Positions 43,769 to 54,436 are shown, numbered from the stretch's first letter. The stretch is 64,000 nucleotides of DNA from Candidatus Limosilactobacillus merdigallinarum (GCA_019114515.1 DXFH01000024.1:1-64000), one strand, 5' to 3'. Made by a program: numbers and translations. The notes: a model not told the origin generated them from the letters alone.

Positions 43769-44625
43769 TAGTGCATCACCCCGAATCCTTTAAGAATCAT
43801 TTGCACACCCATGATAAACAGGATTGGTACGAAAATCATACGCAATAAGCGCGGATGAATTCGCTGCATTAGCCGCGTACCAATAGAAGCACCAATTAAG
43901 ATTCCAATGGCTAATGGACCAGCAATGTGTGGTTGAATAGAACCATTGAAGAAGTACACCGTTGCACTAGCAGCAGCGGTGACCCCCATCATCAGGTTAC
44001 TGGTAGCACTCGATGGCTTAAGGGGCATCTTCATGATGGTGTCCATCGCAATCACCTTAAAAACACCACTCCCGATACCCAGCAGGCCACTGGCAAGACC
44101 AGCACCATACATCATGGCGAAACCACCGGGTACGTGGGTAACTTGGTACGAGTGCTCTTTTTGATCCAGTTGATCATAGTAGGAACCCTGCAACTTTAAC
44201 TTACGTGCTAACGGATCATCTTGGACTCCCATCGCATCAGTTTTAATTTTGCTCCGCAGCTTTTGAATCATATTGTAAGTAGAATATACCAGGAAAATGC
44301 CAAAAAGCACTTCCAGCCATTTACCATCAATGACACCAGTTAAAATGGCACCTGTGATGGCTCCAATAGTGGTTGCAATCTCCAAAAACATGGCTACCCG
44401 TAAATTAAGCAGGTCATCTTTTAGGTAGGCAATTGTCGCTCCTGAACTAGTAGCAATCACTGCAATCACACTGGCACCAATAGCGTACCGCATTGGCAGA
44501 CCTAAAACGACGCTTAAGATGGGGATAATAATCATGCCCCCACCAATACCGAGCAACGCTCCCAAACTGCCGGCAAACACACCTACTAAAAGCAGAATAA
44601 AAGTTGTTTCAAGCAATTCTCTCAC
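43768..44625 (-). CDS. TauE/SafE-family anion permease
   Basis: 285 aa with about eight hydrophobic segments in two repeats; the first begins GALLGIGGGMIIIPILSVVLGLP, the second GLASGLLGIGSGVFKV. Family members export or import sulfite, sulfoacetate and related anions; substrate unknown. Co-transcribed with DUF1634. Confidence 0.88.
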   Translation of the reverse strand: MRELLETTFILLLVGVFAGSLGALLGIGGGMIIIPILSVVLGLPMRYAIGASVIAVIATSSGATIAYLKDDLLNLRVAMFLEIATTIGAITGAILTGVIDGKWLEVLFGIFLVYSTYNMIQKLRSKIKTDAMGVQDDPLARKLKLQGSYYDQLDQKEHSYQVTHVPGGFAMMYGAGLASGLLGIGSGVFKVIAMDTIMKMPLKPSSATSNLMMGVTAAASATVYFFNGSIQPHIAGPLAIGILIGASIGTRLMQRIHPRLLRMIFVPILFIMGVQMILKGFGVMH

Positions 44626-44642
44626 CTATTAATTCTTATGCC

Positions 44643-44683
44643 AAAACAAAAGACCGGCTGTTTATTCACAACCAGCCTTTTTG
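44643..44683 (-). terminator. Terminator after ppaC
   Basis: Minus strand: a 13-position stem with G-U pairs (AAAGGCTGG against CCGGTCTTT) and TTTTGTTTTG. Confidence 0.75.
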
Positions 44684-44698
44684 ATCTGCAATAATAAA

Positions 44699-45634
44699 TT
44701 AGCCTTCAAAAGCGTCCGTCAAAGGAGGAACAACTTGCTTCTTCCGTGAAACAACGCCTGGCAGGTTCATACGCTTGTTAGCGTCCAGCTTCTTGCCAAA
44801 TGCTTTTTCAACCTTGTCTGGGTTGGCACCAACAACCAGCAATTCAGAATCACTGTTTAAGATGTTAGTAACAATCAAAACAAAGGTATCATAGCCATTT
44901 TGACTCATTAAGGACTGCATTTCCTTTTCTAAGTAAGCTTGGCGAGCAAATACATCGTCTAAGTCAACAGTGTTAACTTGGCCAATCCGCAGAGTAGTAC
45001 CACCTAATTCAAAGGTCTTAGCATCGCCGTCAACAATTTCATTGTCAGACTTAGCAGCAATGTTGGTACCAGCCTTTAGCATGTTGATGCCGTATGTTTC
45101 GTAGTCTGTTTCACCAGAAATCTTAGCCAAGCCCTTAACAGCTTCGCGATCATGATCAGTCGTGGTTGGGGACTTCAGCAGCAAAGTATCAGAAATGATC
45201 GCGGACATCATCATCCCTGCCAAGTGAGCTGGAATATCGATGTGCTTTTCGTTGAACATTTCGTAAAGGATGGTGCTGACACAGCCGTATGGACGCAAGT
45301 TTGCCCATAATGGCTGTGCAGTGTTGAAGTTGGCAATCCGGTGGTGGTCAACCAAGTGGGTAACCGTAACCTTATCAATGTCAGGGGCACTTTGCTGTGG
45401 TTCGTTGTGGTCTACTAACATGACAGAATCAACTTCGTTTGAAACGGTCTTAACAACCCGCGGAGCCTTCATTTCGAAGTGCTTCAATGCGTATTGGGTT
45501 TCTTCGTTTGGTTCGCCTAAAGCAACAGCTTCGGTTTCGTAACCTAATTGATTTTGATAATAGGAAAAGGCCATAGCAGCGGTGATAGCATCAGTATCAG
45601 GGTTTTGGTGACCAAAGACTAATTCTTGACTCAT
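44699..45634 (-). CDS. ppaC: Manganese-dependent inorganic pyrophosphatase
   Basis: Hydrolyses pyrophosphate in the cytosol. 311 aa, family II (DHH superfamily): metal motifs GHQNPDTDA (N-terminus), VDHNE and LVDHHR (DHH), then a DHHA2 domain ending with [19 protein letters not shown] lies upstream. Confidence 0.96.
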   Translation of the reverse strand: MSQELVFGHQNPDTDAITAAMAFSYYQNQLGYETEAVALGEPNEETQYALKHFEMKAPRVVKTVSNEVDSVMLVDHNEPQQSAPDIDKVTVTHLVDHHRIANFNTAQPLWANLRPYGCVSTILYEMFNEKHIDIPAHLAGMMMSAIISDTLLLKSPTTTDHDREAVKGLAKISGETDYETYGINMLKAGTNIAAKSDNEIVDGDAKTFELGGTTLRIGQVNTVDLDDVFARQAYLEKEMQSLMSQNGYDTFVLIVTNILNSDSELLVVGANPDKVEKAFGKKLDANKRMNLPGVVSRKKQVVPPLTDAFEG

Positions 45635-45679
45635 ATGCGGAATTCCTCCTTAATTTATATCACTATTTATTTTATCACG

Positions 45680-45706
45680 GCCCTAATCGCTCTGCAGGGC
45701 TTTTTT
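45680..45706 (+). terminator. Plus-oriented terminator at the parC/ppaC junction
   Basis: GCCCT (45680-45684) pairs with AGGGC (45696-45700), then TTTTTT on the + strand. Both flanking genes are on the minus strand, and the minus strand has no T-run after the stem, so it would stop antisense transcripts entering parC. Confidence 0.55.
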
Positions 45707-48182
45707 AATTACTGGTTTCTTTTTCCGGATTAGGAGTGTCAGATTCAGCAACAATCTTTTGTCGGATCGTTACTGGCGTTCCTTGACTATCCGTGTCCAC
45801 AACGAAAACGCCGTTGGACTTGGCCGTGCCTAAATGATGGTCAGTCACTAAGACGTCCTGGAAGGCTGGCCGATCAGTAATGATTTCCATTGCTCCCGTA
45901 AAGTCTGCCGGGTAAGCAATAAAGTTCGCGATTTCATGAGGATTACGCTTGATGCGGTGCAGCACCAGATTACCCCTTCTAGCCCGCGCGCCGACATCTA
46001 ATTCACTGACGGCCATTTCTTTAAATGCGCCGCGTTGCGTAATGATAGCCAAAAGATCATCATCATGTGCCAGCACCAGGTTCATCAAACGGTCGTCATC
46101 TTTCAGATTGATGGCCCGTACACCAGCGGTCCGCAGTCCTTGCGTTGGTACTGCGGTTACGTCAAAACGCAATGCATAACCTTGTCGGCTGATGCCTACT
46201 AAGGTTTGATTTTCCATTTCTGGTTCGAAGTATTGTACGTTAATTACTTCTGCTTCGGGATCTTTAAGCTTCATCACCAGACTGGCATGTGATTTATAAC
46301 GGGATCCCGGTTTCAGTTCACTGAGTGCCGTTTGCTTAACTTGGCCGTCACTGGTTGAAATAATAACGGTTCCTGGCAAATCAAGCCGTTTCAAGATCAT
46401 GGCACTAATGATTTCTTCATTATCGGCTAAGCCAATTGTTTGTGAAATGTGTTCACCAGTGTCTTTCCACTTCACATCGGTCAATTCATGGACCGGCCGG
46501 TAAATAACGTGGCCCAGGTTGGTAAACATAAACAGGTGTGATAACGTTGATGCTTTTTGTACCAACAACGGGTAATCATCCTCACGCAAGCCGTTGTCAT
46601 TAAAGTCTGAAGCTTTGTATGAACGCAAACTGCTGCGTTTGATGTAACCAGCATGTGAGACCATCACCATCACATCTTCGTTTGCGACAGTTACTGTCCG
46701 CGCAACCTTTAATTGCGACACTTGGTTTTGAATTTGGGTCCGCCGTGGCGTAGCAAATTCCTTCTTAATCACCAGCATCTCATTTTCCAGCACCCGATCA
46801 AGCTCATCCTTTTCGGATAAGATCTTCTCAAAAGCAGCAATTTCTTTTTGCAGCTTAGCTTGTTCATTCTGCAGGTCGGTCACGTCCGTATTGGTTAACC
46901 GGTACAGCTGCAAGGCCACAATGGCAGCTGCCTGCTTATCGGAAAACTGATACTCGGCAACTAAATTCTGCTGGGCATCCTTACGATTTTTGCTGCGACG
47001 AATGGTATGGATAACGTCGTCTAAGATCGATAAGGCTTTGATCAGCCCTTCGACAATGTGCAGCCGTTCTTGATCTTTGTGCAGGTCAAACTGTGTCCGC
47101 CGCGTAATGATCTGCTGCTGGAATGTCAGATAGGAACGCAGATAGTGCTTCAGACTAATCCGCATTGGCCGCTGATCATCAATCGCCACCATGTTGAAGT
47201 TGTAGTTAATCTGCAGGTCGGTATTCTTGAGCAGGTAATTTAAAATTCCTTGCGCATCGGCATTATGCTTCAGTTCAATGGCAATCCGTAAGCCGGAACG
47301 GTCGGTTTCGTCCCGGGCTTCCGCGATGCCTTCAACCTTTTTAGCTAAACGCAAATCGTTAATCCGCTTGACTAGCTGTGCCTTGTTAACTCCGTATGGA
47401 ATCTCATCGACAGTAATCTGCTGACGATTGCCCCGCAGACTATCAATTCTGGTCTTGGCCCGGACAACTACCCTGCCGCGGCCAGTAGTGTAGGCTTTAC
47501 GGATGCCGTCACGTCCCTGAATAATTCCCCCTGTTGGGAAATCAGGGCCGGGAACCAGTTTCATCAAATCATCTAGACTAGCTTGCGGATGCTTCAACAG
47601 GTAGATTAACGCGTCGATTAATTCAGCCAGGTTATGCGGCGGAATTTCAGTAGCATAGCCGGCAGAAATCCCGGTAGACCCATTAAGCAGCAAGTTAGGA
47701 ATCCGTGAGGGCAGGACAGTTGGCTCCTTCTCCGTATCGTCGAAGTTTAAGGTCATTTCGACGGTGTCTTTGTCAATGTCTTGCAGCATCAAGCCCGCAA
47801 TTTTGCTCAGACGTGCTTCGGTGTAACGCATCGCAGCTGCCGGGTCACCGTCCATCGAACCATTATTCCCGTGCATTTCAATTAGGGGTTCGCGTAACTT
47901 CCAATCTTGGCTCAGGTGGACCATGGCCTCATAGATTGAACTGTCACCGTGCGGGTGAAAATTACCCATCACGTTACCAACGGACTTTGCGGACTTCCGG
48001 AAGACCTTATCGTAAGTGTTGCCGTCCTTGTTCATGGCAAACAGGATCCGGCGTTGGACCGGTTTCAACCCGTCACGGATATCGGGTAACGCACGTGACT
48101 GAATAATCGATTTGGAGTAACGGCCAAACCGGTTGCCCATTAATTGTTCCAGTGTACGATTTTCAATTTTGCTTTCACTCAA
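45705..48182 (-). CDS. parC: DNA topoisomerase IV subunit A
   Basis: 825 aa; decatenates daughter chromosomes with ParE. Catalytic Tyr120 in AAMRYTEARLS; the quinolone-determining stretch HPHGDSSIYEAM carries the wild-type Ser82 and Glu85-type residues. Breakage-reunion domain then a six-bladed C-terminal beta-pinwheel (about 500-800). TTG start with AAGGGAG 9 bases upstream, 29 bases after parE. Confidence 0.95.
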   Translation of the reverse strand: MSESKIENRTLEQLMGNRFGRYSKSIIQSRALPDIRDGLKPVQRRILFAMNKDGNTYDKVFRKSAKSVGNVMGNFHPHGDSSIYEAMVHLSQDWKLREPLIEMHGNNGSMDGDPAAAMRYTEARLSKIAGLMLQDIDKDTVEMTLNFDDTEKEPTVLPSRIPNLLLNGSTGISAGYATEIPPHNLAELIDALIYLLKHPQASLDDLMKLVPGPDFPTGGIIQGRDGIRKAYTTGRGRVVVRAKTRIDSLRGNRQQITVDEIPYGVNKAQLVKRINDLRLAKKVEGIAEARDETDRSGLRIAIELKHNADAQGILNYLLKNTDLQINYNFNMVAIDDQRPMRISLKHYLRSYLTFQQQIITRRTQFDLHKDQERLHIVEGLIKALSILDDVIHTIRRSKNRKDAQQNLVAEYQFSDKQAAAIVALQLYRLTNTDVTDLQNEQAKLQKEIAAFEKILSEKDELDRVLENEMLVIKKEFATPRRTQIQNQVSQLKVARTVTVANEDVMVMVSHAGYIKRSSLRSYKASDFNDNGLREDDYPLLVQKASTLSHLFMFTNLGHVIYRPVHELTDVKWKDTGEHISQTIGLADNEEIISAMILKRLDLPGTVIISTSDGQVKQTALSELKPGSRYKSHASLVMKLKDPEAEVINVQYFEPEMENQTLVGISRQGYALRFDVTAVPTQGLRTAGVRAINLKDDDRLMNLVLAHDDDLLAIITQRGAFKEMAVSELDVGARARRGNLVLHRIKRNPHEIANFIAYPADFTGAMEIITDRPAFQDVLVTDHHLGTAKSNGVFVVDTDSQGTPVTIRQKIVAESDTPNPEKETSN

Positions 48183-48211
48183 AGGTTTGAACTCCCTTCT
48201 CGCTTAATTTG

Positions 48212-50182
48212 TTATTTAACATGGCCTTTGCTTTCAACCAATTTGTCGGACTCGGTATCGTCGCTCATAGTGAAGTGGACGTTTTCTTCAATCCATTCCC
48301 GTCGTGGCTCAACTTTGCTGCCCATCAGGGTGGTGACCCGTTTTTCAGCTAAGTCAGCGTCTTCAATCCGTACCCGAATTAAAGTCCGTGTAGCCGGGTT
48401 CATGGTGGTTTCCCACAGTTGGTCAGCATTCATTTCACCAAGCCCCTTGAAGCGCTGTAACGAAGCACCAGCACCCATCTGCTTGGTTAACTTGCGTAGC
48501 TCATCATTGGTCCAGGCATAAGTAATCTTTGTTTTGGCCCCTCTACCTTGTTGCAAACGATACAGTGGTGGCAAAGCAATGTAAATCTTGCCTGCTTCAA
48601 TCATTGGCCGCATGTACTTGTAGAAGAAAGTCAGCAAAAGGATTTGAATGTGGGCCCCGTCATCATCGGCATCGGTCATAATGATGATCTTGTCATAATT
48701 AGAGTCTTCTACATTGAATTCAGAACCGACACCGGCTCCCACCGTGTAGATAATGGTATTTAGTTCTTCATTCTTTAAGACATCATCTAGCTTGGCCTTT
48801 TCGGTGTTTAACACCTTACCGCGCAATGGCAGGATTGCTTGAAACTTTCGATCCCGGCCTTGTTTAGCTGAACCACCGGCGGAGTCTCCTTCGACCAGGA
48901 AGAGTTCATTCTTGCTGGCATTCTTGGACTGCGCAGGCGTTAATTTATCAGAAAGGTTTCGTTCCTTGCGACTGCGGCGCTTGCCGTTACGGGAAAGATC
49001 CCGGGCTTTGCGAGCAGCTTCCCGTGCTTCCCGAGCCTTAATAGACTTGCGAATCAGCATTTGGGCAAAGTCGCCGTTTTCCATCAGTGTGTAGCCAAGC
49101 TGGTCGCTAACAATGGCATCCACGATTTTACGTGCTTCAGGGGTCCCTAATTTATCTTTAGTTTGCCCTTCAAATTGCAGGATCCGTTCCGGAATCCGGA
49201 CGGAAATAACGGCCGTGAGCCCTTCACGCACATCGCTGCCTTCCAAATTCTTGTCACGATCTTTCAATAGGCCAACTTTACGGGCGTAATCATTGAAGCT
49301 CTTGGTCCAAGCATTACGGAAACCAGCTTCGTGCGTTCCACCATCAGGGGTACGCACGTTATTGACAAAGGACAAGATATTTTCGGAATAACCGTCATTA
49401 TATTGGGCAGCAACGTCTACTTCGACCCCATCTTGTTTGCCGCTGAATGAGAGCACCTTGCCTAGCGTTTCCTTGCCTTCGTTCAGGTAATCAACAAAAT
49501 CCACGATCCCGTTTTCGTATTGGAAAGTGTCACTTTGTTCCTGCCCAGCTCGTTCGTCAGTCAGAGTAATCTTTAGGCCCTTCAGCAAGAAAGCTGATTC
49601 GCGTAAACGATTGGCCAGGGTGTTGTAATCGAAAACGGTGGTCGAGAAAATCGTTGGATCAGGTTTGAAGGAGACAGTTGTCCCGCTGCCATCACGCGTT
49701 TTACCTAATTTTCTTAATGTCCCAACCGGGTTACCACCATTTTCAAATTTTTCTTGGTAACGAACATGGTCGCGGACGATGGTCAAAGTTAACCAGATCG
49801 AGAGAGCATTAACTACTGAAGCACCGACCCCGTGCAGACCACCGGAAGTCTTATAGCCATCAGCTTGGCCAAACTTACCACCGGCATGCAACACAGTCAT
49901 GATGACTTCGGGAGTTGGTTTACCACTCGCGTGCATTCCCACTGGCATGCCTCGTCCGTGGTCTTGAACGGTAATTGAATTGTCTGCACCAATGGTCACT
50001 GCGATCTCATTACCAAAGCCAGATAAAGCTTCATCAACGGCGTTATCGACAATTTCATAGACTAAATGATGCAAGCCGTAAGTATCCGTGGAACCAATAT
50101 ACATACCAGGACGCTTACGAACGGCCTCTAAGCCCTTTAAAATTTTAATGGATGAGGAGTCATATCGATATTTATCTGCCAT
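48212..50182 (-). CDS. parE: DNA topoisomerase IV subunit B
   Basis: 656 aa; ATPase subunit of topoisomerase IV. GHKL ATP site (EIVDNAVDEALSG, DHGRGMPVG, GLHGVGASVVNALS), then the Toprim domain with EGDSAGGSA and DADDDGAHI. ATG at 50182 is 7 bases after AAGGAGG; the TTG one codon earlier is not preferred. Operon parE-parC, divergent from plsY, as in other Firmicutes. Confidence 0.95.
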   Translation of the reverse strand: MADKYRYDSSSIKILKGLEAVRKRPGMYIGSTDTYGLHHLVYEIVDNAVDEALSGFGNEIAVTIGADNSITVQDHGRGMPVGMHASGKPTPEVIMTVLHAGGKFGQADGYKTSGGLHGVGASVVNALSIWLTLTIVRDHVRYQEKFENGGNPVGTLRKLGKTRDGSGTTVSFKPDPTIFSTTVFDYNTLANRLRESAFLLKGLKITLTDERAGQEQSDTFQYENGIVDFVDYLNEGKETLGKVLSFSGKQDGVEVDVAAQYNDGYSENILSFVNNVRTPDGGTHEAGFRNAWTKSFNDYARKVGLLKDRDKNLEGSDVREGLTAVISVRIPERILQFEGQTKDKLGTPEARKIVDAIVSDQLGYTLMENGDFAQMLIRKSIKAREAREAARKARDLSRNGKRRSRKERNLSDKLTPAQSKNASKNELFLVEGDSAGGSAKQGRDRKFQAILPLRGKVLNTEKAKLDDVLKNEELNTIIYTVGAGVGSEFNVEDSNYDKIIIMTDADDDGAHIQILLLTFFYKYMRPMIEAGKIYIALPPLYRLQQGRGAKTKITYAWTNDELRKLTKQMGAGASLQRFKGLGEMNADQLWETTMNPATRTLIRVRIEDADLAEKRVTTLMGSKVEPRREWIEENVHFTMSDDTESDKLVESKGHVK

Positions 50183-50217
50183 CAAAGGGCCTCCTTACTA
50201 AACAATTTACGAAAAAA

Positions 50218-50274
50218 GTCTGTATTCGACAGACATGACAAAACAATGTTACTCGAAATTTGCGCTTGGTGCAA
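50218..50274 (-). promoter_or_regulatory. parE promoter and 5' hairpin
   Basis: Minus strand: TTGCAC (50274-50269), 17-base spacer, TAACAT (50251-50246). About five bases after the predicted start is a 6-bp hairpin (50234-50229 with 50223-50218) followed by six T, like a very short terminator. Confidence 0.45.
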
Positions 50275-50344
50275 ACGGCCAAGGCTAGTCAGCACAAGTA
50301 ATCAGTGATATTATTACTCCGTGAATTTATTTAGGAGCTATTAA

Positions 50345-50962
50345 ATGATATACGTATTTATGATAATCGTTGCCTACCTGTTGGGATCAATTCCATCTGG
50401 GTTATGGGTAGGTAAACTGTTCTACAACCAAGATATTCGCAAGGAAGGCAGCGGCAATATTGGGACGACGAATACCTTCCGCGTCCTCGGTCCGAAAGCC
50501 GGTACAGTTGTCCTGATAATGGATATTCTAAAGGGGACGCTGGCATCATCGCAGCCCTACTTTTTCCATGTTGATATTAACCCGCTTTTAATCGGTCTGT
50601 TTGCTTCAATCGGCCACACTGTCTCAATTTTTGATCATTTTCATGGCGGTAAAGCGGTAGCAACGAGTGCCGGGATCCTCCTAGCCTATAATCCCGGATT
50701 ATTTGTGGTTGCGGCCACTATTTTCATTCTTACCCTTTGCTTAACGAGCATGGCCAGTTGCGCTAGCATCATTGGCATTACTTCCGTTTTCGTAATTGCC
50801 TTATTCATTCATGATACTATTTTGGCTTGGATTGCCGGATTGTTATCATTACTGGTGATTTACCGACACCGCGCGAACATTAACCGGATCATCCATGGCA
50901 GGGAATCAATGGTTTCCTTCGGTTTAGGGCAATATCTCCGGAAAAAACATCAATCACATTAA
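50345..50962 (+). CDS. plsY: Glycerol-3-phosphate acyltransferase (acyl-phosphate type)
   Basis: 205 aa integral membrane enzyme with about five hydrophobic segments; transfers acyl from acyl-phosphate to glycerol 3-phosphate, the first step of phospholipid synthesis. Motifs GSIPSGLWVGK, REGSGNIGTTNTFRVLG-type (here KEGSGNIGTTNTFR) and FHGGKAVATSAG are present. Divergent from parE. Confidence 0.95.
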   Translation: MIYVFMIIVAYLLGSIPSGLWVGKLFYNQDIRKEGSGNIGTTNTFRVLGPKAGTVVLIMDILKGTLASSQPYFFHVDINPLLIGLFASIGHTVSIFDHFHGGKAVATSAGILLAYNPGLFVVAATIFILTLCLTSMASCASIIGITSVFVIALFIHDTILAWIAGLLSLLVIYRHRANINRIIHGRESMVSFGLGQYLRKKHQSH

Positions 50963-50985
50963 TTCAGTGTAAGATTATTAATTTA

Positions 50986-51023
50986 AACGAGTGGCGGGCT
51001 TTAATTCCCGGCGCCCGTTTTTA
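50986..51023. terminator. Terminator between plsY and xerC
   Basis: A 13-position stem with two mismatches (50986-50998 with about 51006-51018) followed by TTTTTATTT; overlaps the xerC stop. Confidence 0.7.
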
Positions 51024-52223
51024 TTTATCCTCGTGGTCGTTTTTAGCACGGGGAAAGTATTTTTCATATGATTTTTGCAAATTTTCCCGCGTGACGTGGG
51101 TATAGATCTGGGTTGTGGACAAACTCGCATGGCCTAGCAATTCCTGAACCGTTCGAATATCGGCCCCATTATCCAACATAGCTGTCGCAAAGCTATGCCG
51201 CAGCATGTGGGGATGGATGTCCGAATTGACCGAGCTCACTTGGATGACCCGGTTCAAAATGTACTCAATCCCGGTAGAAGTGATGGGTTTGCCATAATGG
51301 TTAATGAACAAGAAATCATGGTGCTGACCATACTTGGCCATTAATGGTGTACGGCAATTTGTCAGATAATTTTTCACAGCCTTTTTAGCGTATTGGCCAA
51401 AGGGAACGTAGCGCTCCTTATCGCCTTTTCCGTGGATCAGAATTAATGAAAGATCCCAATTAATCTGCTCTTGCTTAAGAGATGAACATTCACTAACCCG
51501 CATGCCAGTTGCATACAAGAGTTCTAGAATCGCCCGGTTACGAAAATCCAGCGGTCTTCCCTGACCATCAGCTGCCTTAAACAGTGCCTTCATTTCTGGT
51601 TCATAGAAGTAACGAGGTAAGTCACGCGGATGCGTCTTTAAATGGATTTCGGTGAAGGGATTATCGTCAACCAGATGATTGCTCAAGAGGAAGTCGAAAA
51701 AGTTGCGGAGGCTAGCTAATTCACGACTGATGGTTGTCCGTGCCCGATGCAATTGGTTTTGGTGGGCAAGATAGCGTTCCATATCCAGACGGTCTACTGT
51801 AAGCCAGCCCTGCCATTCACCTTGCTCTTCCAAAAATTGGCGAATCATTTTTAAATCGTTATGGTAACCAGTACTCGTTGCTTGAGATAACTGCCGCTCG
51901 CTGGTGAGATAAATCATGAAAAGGTTAGCTAAATCAAATGGGTTGTCAGCAGTTATTTGGGCATCTTGCAAAACTCCCCCAAACTGGTCTAAGGAAGTTA
52001 ACAGATTCCTTAATTCAGTCGCCTGCTTTCCTGCCTGCTGCTCCAAGCTTAAAAATGCGGCAAAGTCATTACTGGTGAACTGCGACCATCCAGGGAAACT
52101 AGTCGTTTGCGCAAATGTTTGTTCAACCCGTGCCGCAGCAGCAAAAAGTGTTTGCTGCTGGGTTTGATACATCTCCTCTTTAGCCATCATCGCTGCTAAA
52201 TCCTGTCTTACTTGATCTTGCAT
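51021..52223 (-). CDS. xerC: Tyrosine recombinase XerC with N-terminal extension
   Basis: Site-specific recombinase that with a partner resolves chromosome dimers at dif. 400 aa, about 100 longer than usual. The SAM-like DNA-binding domain starts near residue 97 (FDLANLFMIYLTSERQLSQATSTGYHNDL), and the catalytic residues follow in order: Arg in TGMRVSE, Lys in HGKGDKER, His-x-x-Arg in HMLRHSF, His in LGHASL and Tyr in TTQIYTHV. The first ~95 residues are helical, Gln/Ala-rich and unrecognised. Start ATG at 52223 after GGGAGG. Lies downstream of topA as in other lactobacilli. Confidence 0.88.
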   Translation of the reverse strand: MQDQVRQDLAAMMAKEEMYQTQQQTLFAAAARVEQTFAQTTSFPGWSQFTSNDFAAFLSLEQQAGKQATELRNLLTSLDQFGGVLQDAQITADNPFDLANLFMIYLTSERQLSQATSTGYHNDLKMIRQFLEEQGEWQGWLTVDRLDMERYLAHQNQLHRARTTISRELASLRNFFDFLLSNHLVDDNPFTEIHLKTHPRDLPRYFYEPEMKALFKAADGQGRPLDFRNRAILELLYATGMRVSECSSLKQEQINWDLSLILIHGKGDKERYVPFGQYAKKAVKNYLTNCRTPLMAKYGQHHDFLFINHYGKPITSTGIEYILNRVIQVSSVNSDIHPHMLRHSFATAMLDNGADIRTVQELLGHASLSTTQIYTHVTRENLQKSYEKYFPRAKNDHEDK

Positions 52224-52245
52224 TTGAACCTCCCAGATAAACAAA

Positions 52246-52293
52246 GAGGCCGCCTAGCATTATTTTATCGCTTGCTAGGAGCCTCCTTTTTTA
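52246..52293. terminator. Terminator between topA and xerC
   Basis: A long stem (about 15 pairs, one bulge) centred on CCTAGCA/TGCTAGG; T-runs on both strands (TTTTTT on +, CTTTGTTT on -). Confidence 0.8.
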
Positions 52294-52303
52294 ACCATTG
52301 AAA

Positions 52304-54436
52304 TTATTTTTGTACCGGTTCTTCATAGTCACCATTTGGACAAACTACCTGTTTGCCGCTCTTAACCTTCTTTTCGACTAAGAAATGGCCATCCTTAGGG
52401 CAATTACGACCAATTGGCTTATCCCAAGAAACAAAATCACAATCAGGGTAGCGTGAACAGCCATAGAAGGTCCGGTTCTTACGCGACTTACGTTCAACAA
52501 CCGTTCCCTTGCCACACTTTGGACAAACAATGCCGGTATCCTTCACAATCGCTTTGGTATTGCGACAGTCGGGGAAACGTGAACAAGCATAGAACTTGCC
52601 ATAGCGGCCCATCTTAACCACCATTGGCGCACCGCAGATATCACAGTTAATTCCTGCTAACTGATCCTGCATCTGCACCTTTTCGACTTGTTCTTCTGCC
52701 TTGGCTACTTCTTTGCTAAACGGCTGGTAGAAGTCATCGACGACCTTTACCCACTTTTTCTTGCCTTCTTCAATGTTATCCAAGTCGGCTTCGACATCAG
52801 CCGTAAACTTAGCGTTGGCAATTTGTGGGAACTGCTTTTCAATTAAGTCGTTAACCACTTCGCCTAACTCTGTAGGTTCGAAGTGCCGAGAAACTAGCCG
52901 CACGTAGTAACGACGTTGAATCGTGTCCAAAGTAGGTGCATAAGTAGATGGCCGCCCTACCCCGTTTTCTTCAAGGGTTTTAACCAACGCAGCTTCAGTG
53001 TACCGAGCCGGTGGTTGCGTAAAGTGCTGAGCCGGATTATCACTCACCATCTTTACTTGACCACCTTCGGCTAAGTCTGGCAAGATATTGTTTTTATCCT
53101 GACTGCGCTTGTAAACCTTCGTAAATCCAGCAAATTTAACTTTGGAACCATTAGCACGGAAATTAACCCCATTTTGGGTAATAGTAACCGTCATGGTGTC
53201 AATGATTTCTGGTGTCATTTGGCTAGCTACGAAACGACTCCAAATCAGGCTATACAGCTTGTATTGATCATTGGTCAAATACTGTTTCATTTCGGCTGGC
53301 GTCCGGTAGACAGACGTTGGGCGAATGGCTTCGTGGGCGTCTTGAGCCCCTTCTGGCAGCTTGCCCTTTACCGGTTTAACAGCGGCATATTGACCACCAT
53401 ATTTTTCATGGATAAACTGTGACGCTTCATGCTTGGCAATCCCGGCAATTCGCGTCGAGTCAGTACGCATATAAGTGATGAGACCTACTGCAGCACCCTT
53501 GCCAATGTTGATTCCTTCATATAGTTGCTGAGCCGCCATCATCGTCTTCCGGGTACGGAAATTCAAACGCCGGTTGGCAGCTTGTTGCATCGTAGAAGTA
53601 GTGAATGGTGGCTGTGGTTGACGACGTCGTTCTTTCCGGTCAACTTTATCGATATTGAACGACTTTTTCCGGTCAATTTTAGCCAAAATCCGCTGCACAT
53701 CTTGATTATTGTGCAGATCAACCTTCTTATTGTTTTCACCATAGAAGGATGCCTTGAACTTTTCTGAACGGCCCTTTTGGAATTCAGCATCAATACTCCA
53801 ATACTCTTCGGGCTTAAAGTTACGAATTTCCTTTTCCCGTTGAATAATCAGGTTCAAAGCGACCGATTGCACACGACCGGCACTGAGGCCTTTTTTGACT
53901 TTGCGCCAAAGAATCGGACTAATGGAATAACCTACTAAGCGGTCAAGCACACGACGCGCTTGCTGGGCATCAACCAAGTCCATATTAATGGTACGTGGTT
54001 CTTTAAAGGCTTCTTTTACCGCATCCTTGGTAATTTCGTTAAAAGTTACCCGGTTCTTGTCCTTATCATCCATCTTTAACAGGTTGGAGACATGCCAGGC
54101 AATGGCTTCCCCTTCACGGTCGGGGTCGGATGCAAGATAAATTGCTTTTGCATTCTTCGCATCTTTGCGGAGTTCTTTAATGACGTCCCCCTTACCTCGA
54201 ATAGTGATGTAATCCGGCTTATAATCGTTATCGATTTCAACGCCCATCCGACTCTTCGGCAAGTCACGAACATGACCCAGGCTAGCAACAACCTTGTAAG
54301 TCCGGCCAAGGTAACGACCAATGGTTTTCGCCTTCGATGGTGATTCCACGATCACTAGCTTTTTACGGTTAGTACGGGTACGTTTTTTAGTAGTAGTTTT
54401 TGTCGTTGTTGATTTTTTGCTTGTTTTAGTTGCCAC
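52304..54436 (-). CDS. topA: DNA topoisomerase I
   Basis: 710 aa; relaxes negative supercoils. Toprim domain ([19 protein letters not shown], then [13 protein letters not shown]), catalytic Tyr in YMRTDSTR, and three C-terminal zinc-ribbon-type modules: two four-Cys units (CDICGAP..., CPKCGKG...) and a third that keeps only CP...CP. N-terminus is a Lys/Thr-rich tail. GTG start with AGGAG upstream. Confidence 0.95.
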   Translation of the reverse strand: MATKTSKKSTTTKTTTKKRTRTNRKKLVIVESPSKAKTIGRYLGRTYKVVASLGHVRDLPKSRMGVEIDNDYKPDYITIRGKGDVIKELRKDAKNAKAIYLASDPDREGEAIAWHVSNLLKMDDKDKNRVTFNEITKDAVKEAFKEPRTINMDLVDAQQARRVLDRLVGYSISPILWRKVKKGLSAGRVQSVALNLIIQREKEIRNFKPEEYWSIDAEFQKGRSEKFKASFYGENNKKVDLHNNQDVQRILAKIDRKKSFNIDKVDRKERRRQPQPPFTTSTMQQAANRRLNFRTRKTMMAAQQLYEGINIGKGAAVGLITYMRTDSTRIAGIAKHEASQFIHEKYGGQYAAVKPVKGKLPEGAQDAHEAIRPTSVYRTPAEMKQYLTNDQYKLYSLIWSRFVASQMTPEIIDTMTVTITQNGVNFRANGSKVKFAGFTKVYKRSQDKNNILPDLAEGGQVKMVSDNPAQHFTQPPARYTEAALVKTLEENGVGRPSTYAPTLDTIQRRYYVRLVSRHFEPTELGEVVNDLIEKQFPQIANAKFTADVEADLDNIEEGKKKWVKVVDDFYQPFSKEVAKAEEQVEKVQMQDQLAGINCDICGAPMVVKMGRYGKFYACSRFPDCRNTKAIVKDTGIVCPKCGKGTVVERKSRKNRTFYGCSRYPDCDFVSWDKPIGRNCPKDGHFLVEKKVKSGKQVVCPNGDYEEPVQK

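Noticed and set aside
47705-48106. 133-codon plus-strand frame inside parC
   Set aside because: Antisense shadow of a conserved gene; Arg/Ser/Cys-rich translation without family resemblance.
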